Both the position numbers and the translations under genes were made by a program. From UBA2357 sp041678045 (GTDB taxonomy: Bacteria > Pseudomonadota > Gammaproteobacteria > Burkholderiales > Rhodocyclaceae): DNA of 64,000 nt. Under the pieces are notes generated by a model that worked only from the letters and a program-made list of their open reading frames with translations, did not search any database and was not told where the DNA came from. Position 1 is the stretch's first letter, and each line of letters begins with the position of its first letter. Positions 62,493 through 64,000 of the stretch are shown one piece after another. The stretch lies in NCBI GenBank assembly GCA_041678045.1, contig JBAYOV010000015.1, positions 1 to 64,000 on the forward strand. The letters are read 5' to 3'.

Positions 62493-62701
62493 CCGCCGAT
62501 TCTTTCCGCCGTCGCCGTGCTGCATTGCAACAGCGAATTGATGCAAGCAGTGTTCGTGCCGTCTTGCCAGATGCCATGCAGGGCATGCGAACCCCCGATT
62601 CTTGCTTGTGGTTCCCGACGGCATGATGCAGCGCACAGATACCGGTCGGTGCCGCCGGTCGCCAGGCGCAAAAAACCCGGCACGCTGGCCGGGTCGGTGG
62701 T
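62493..62701 (-). repeat. 209-bp conserved block, element 2 copy
   Basis: The counterpart of 54074-54282, 8 differences in 209. Here the short reading frame (MPCMASGKTARTLLAS) stays open much longer than in element 1, so its end is not conserved. Confidence 0.75.
62670..62695 (-). terminator. terminator of the element 2 replication genes
   Basis: ACCCGGC/GCCGGGT stem followed by TTTTT on the minus strand, 15 bp past the stop at 62710; identical to the one at 54251. Confidence 0.85.
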
Positions 62702-62709
62702 CGGTCAGA

Positions 62710-63261
62710 TCATGGTTGCCGCGCCTCGAACATCGGGCAGCTCGTGCCGCCGTCATCCGGCAGTCGGTGCAGCGGGTGGTTGGTGCCGTAGGCCGGTGGC
62801 TGGTCTGTCCTGACTGCGCAGTAACCCGGATCGGCCCGGCCCGGTGTCGCCCGGTGTCGGCAGCGCCCGCATGCCGGTGGTGCTGGTGCAGGTGCAGGTG
62901 CAGGCAGCGTGACCACCAGCCCGCGTTCGGCGGCAATGGCCCGGTAACACAGCAGTGCGCCGTCGGGATCGGCCATGGCGCAATCCGTCGCCTCTTGCCT
63001 GTCCTGGTCGCTGTCGGTCGCATACACGGCCTGCACCAGCGCCAGCAGTTCGGCCCGCTCGCTGTCGGTCGGTGGTCGCCGGGCGGGTGGTCGCCGGTCG
63101 GTGGTCAGCGCCTCGATGATTCCGGGCTTGCGCTCCCGGATGATCGGCAGCCACCGATTCACGGCGGAAGTGTCGCCCGTGGCCTTCAGCGAACCGGCAG
63201 CCGAAACGGTCAGCGTCACACCGTCCGACGATGCCTGCATGATGATCTCGCGGGGGGTCAT
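62710..63261 (-). CDS. unknown replication-associated protein (TubC-N-like start)
   Basis: A 183-aa protein. The first 55 residues (MTPREIIMQASSDGVTLTVS... VNRWLPIIRERKPGIIEAL) resemble the small TubC-N-like docking domain often seen in phage-type proteins encoded next to replication ATPases. A Pro/Ala linker at about 118-127 is followed by a cysteine cluster (CGRCRH...YC...CPMF) that may bind a metal. It overlaps the ATPase gene by 4 bp. Confidence 0.6.
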   Translation of the reverse strand: MTPREIIMQASSDGVTLTVSAAGSLKATGDTSAVNRWLPIIRERKPGIIEALTTDRRPPARRPPTDSERAELLALVQAVYATDSDQDRQEATDCAMADPDGALLCYRAIAAERGLVVTLPAPAPAPAPPACGRCRHRATPGRADPGYCAVRTDQPPAYGTNHPLHRLPDDGGTSCPMFEARQP

Positions 63262-64000
63262 ATCTCCACCTCGATTACACCCGGATTTTGCTGAAGGTGC
63301 TCAATTTTGCTGAAGGTGCTCACACTATTTTGTTGAGCATCTTCAGTGTTTTTGAGCATCTTCAGGCATTCGCGTTGAGCGCCGTCAGTGGCTGGCAGCC
63401 TCCACATCCATTGCTGCCGGGCGGCTCCGAAGCGTCCGCCGTCCTTCACGGCCTCGACTCCGAGTGCCTTCTGTGCCCTGCGGATGGTCGCCCAGGAATA
63501 CCCCGCGCCTTCCGCGTCGGCCTTCACGGCTTTGCTCGGCATCGGCCCGTCCGAAAGCAAGTCAGTCAGGAAACGCTTGGCATCGGCCATGCTCCCGCCC
63601 TCGCCATCGTCGCCCGTCGAGTCCGCCACGGCCAGCAGGTCGCGTGCTGCGCCTTCCACGGATGCCCCCCAGGCCACCGCCGACGAAAACACGCCCGGAT
63701 GCTGCTGGACTTCACCCTGCGCCAGGTCGTACTCAAACCCGCCATCGTCCGGCCCGATGTTCGACTTTGCCCGGCAGAATAGCCGGGTGGTGCGTCCGTC
63801 CTCCCCCTCTTCCTGGTGCTTTGCGGCCACCAACACGACACGGGCCAGCGCCCCGAAGGCAAGGCTACCGGTCAGCCGCTCCACCGGATCGCGCCCGCCC
63901 GTGCCCTTCGTGAAGTGGGTGATGCCCACCAGTGCGCAGCGCATGTCAGAGGCCAGATCGACGAGAGGTTGCAGCCCGCGCCTGACCTCCGCGTTCTTGT
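63258..64000 (-). CDS. RecA-like AAA ATPase (RepA/primase-helicase type), N-terminus missing
   Basis: The frame is open to the window edge, so only the C-terminal 247 residues are seen. RRGLQPLVDLASDMRCALVGITHFTKG and VERLTGSLAFGALARVVLVAAK match the hexameric RepA/RecA-like ATPases of phages and plasmids. A winged-helix-like part follows (DLLSDGPMPSKAVKADAEGAGYSWATIRRAQKALG). The last 35 codons contain an iteron-like array. The Walker A motif would lie outside the window. Confidence 0.8.
   Translation of the reverse strand, partial: KNAEVRRGLQPLVDLASDMRCALVGITHFTKGTGGRDPVERLTGSLAFGALARVVLVAAKHQEEGEDGRTTRLFCRAKSNIGPDDGGFEYDLAQGEVQQHPGVFSSAVAWGASVEGAARDLLAVADSTGDDGEGGSMADAKRFLTDLLSDGPMPSKAVKADAEGAGYSWATIRRAQKALGVEAVKDGGRFGAARQQWMWRLPATDGAQRECLKMLKNTEDAQQNSVSTFSKIEHLQQNPGVIEVEI
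63290..63365. repeat. iteron-like array, two direct plus two inverted copies
   Basis: GCTGAAGGTGCTCA at 63290 and 63309, then TGAGCATCTTCAG at 63334 and 63353. Copies within each pair are 19 bp apart and the pairs face each other around 63328. The array lies inside the 3' end of the ATPase gene. Confidence 0.75.

Larger units (their letters stand above)
61603..62709. other. repeat-rich left end of element 2, no gene assigned
   Basis: 1.1 kb without a supportable gene. It contains a hairpin, one microsatellite unit, four paired 10-bp repeats, four CTTCGCG repeats and the 209-bp block with terminator. Open frames across it owe their length to GC-rich repeats and are not conserved with element 1 beyond the block. 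Confidence 0.6.
61603..64000. mobile_element. integrative element 2 (left part, continues past window)
   Basis: Begins directly after the second att copy with sequence homologous to the left end of element 1 (microsatellite unit, paired repeats, 209-bp block), then carries different replication genes. Its integrase and far att site would be to the right of the window. Confidence 0.75.

Noticed and set aside
61975..62586. Open frame of about 200 codons over the left end of element 2 (minus strand)
   Set aside because: It crosses three unrelated repeat families, and the element 1 counterpart stops after 45 codons; only the shared block is conserved.

Overview
The window reads as a chromosomal segment of a betaproteobacterium, most likely Rhodocyclales (Azoarcus/Thauera/Zoogloea-like). 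This is inferred from the high-GC coding style, the lspA-ileS-ribF and dxs-ispA-xseB orders, and a thiosulfate-oxidising sox cluster next to glyoxylate-shunt genes in a heterotroph. No database search was possible, so the taxonomic call is an inference.

Layout. 1-112: the 3' end of a 5S rRNA and its terminator, so an rrn operon lies to the left. 244-15542: housekeeping genes: MaoC hydratase, folE2-dxs-ispA-xseB (folate and isoprenoid precursors), a stand-alone Rieske oxygenase, ispH, fkpB-lspA-ileS-ribF, amiC-tsaE, queG-murI. 15575-20418: rhodanese, SpoIIAA-like protein, a lipoprotein, and an OmpR/EnvZ-type two-component system divergent from a CpxP/Spy-like periplasmic protein. 20510-29210: aceA, rraA, clpSA, a cold-shock gene, rpmB-rpmG, radC, coaBC, dut. 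29350-39064: a sulfur-oxidation region with a cytochrome c4, a flavocytochrome c pair (fccAB-like), an ArsR-type regulator and soxCDYZAXB. 39170-52404: acetate and central-carbon genes (aceK, icd, a Na+/substrate symporter with its DUF4212 subunit, glcB) mixed with usp, an EF-G paralogue and a second DUF4212 protein. A LysR gene and tRNA-Thr(CGT) close the core.

53469-64000 is accessory DNA. A tyrosine-integrase element of about 8.1 kb sits between the tRNA-Thr 3' end (53498-53544) and a 47-bp near-perfect copy of it (61556-61602). It carries int, higBA, a second higA, an unknown 298-aa protein, and a six-gene overlapping operon: HTH protein, small membrane protein, DUF1376-like protein, SF2 helicase, zinc-ribbon/TOPRIM primase and a small protein. 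No virion genes are visible, so it looks like a phage-satellite or plasmid-like island. A second element with a homologous left end but different replication genes (a RecA-like AAA ATPase and a partner) follows directly at 61603 and runs off the window. The left ends of both elements are non-coding and rich in repeats. They hold a 209-bp block about 96% identical between the two, a family of tandem 10-bp repeats whose variable bases change together, GC-rich repeats and hexanucleotide microsatellites. These left ends, together with an iteron-like array inside the second element's ATPase gene, are the least explained part of the window.

How the genes fit: thiosulfate and sulfide are oxidised in the periplasm by SoxXA/YZ/B/CD and FccAB, feeding electrons to c-type cytochromes, while acetate is imported and routed through AceA and GlcB, with flux split by AceK acting on Icd. 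The cell is plausibly a mixotroph.
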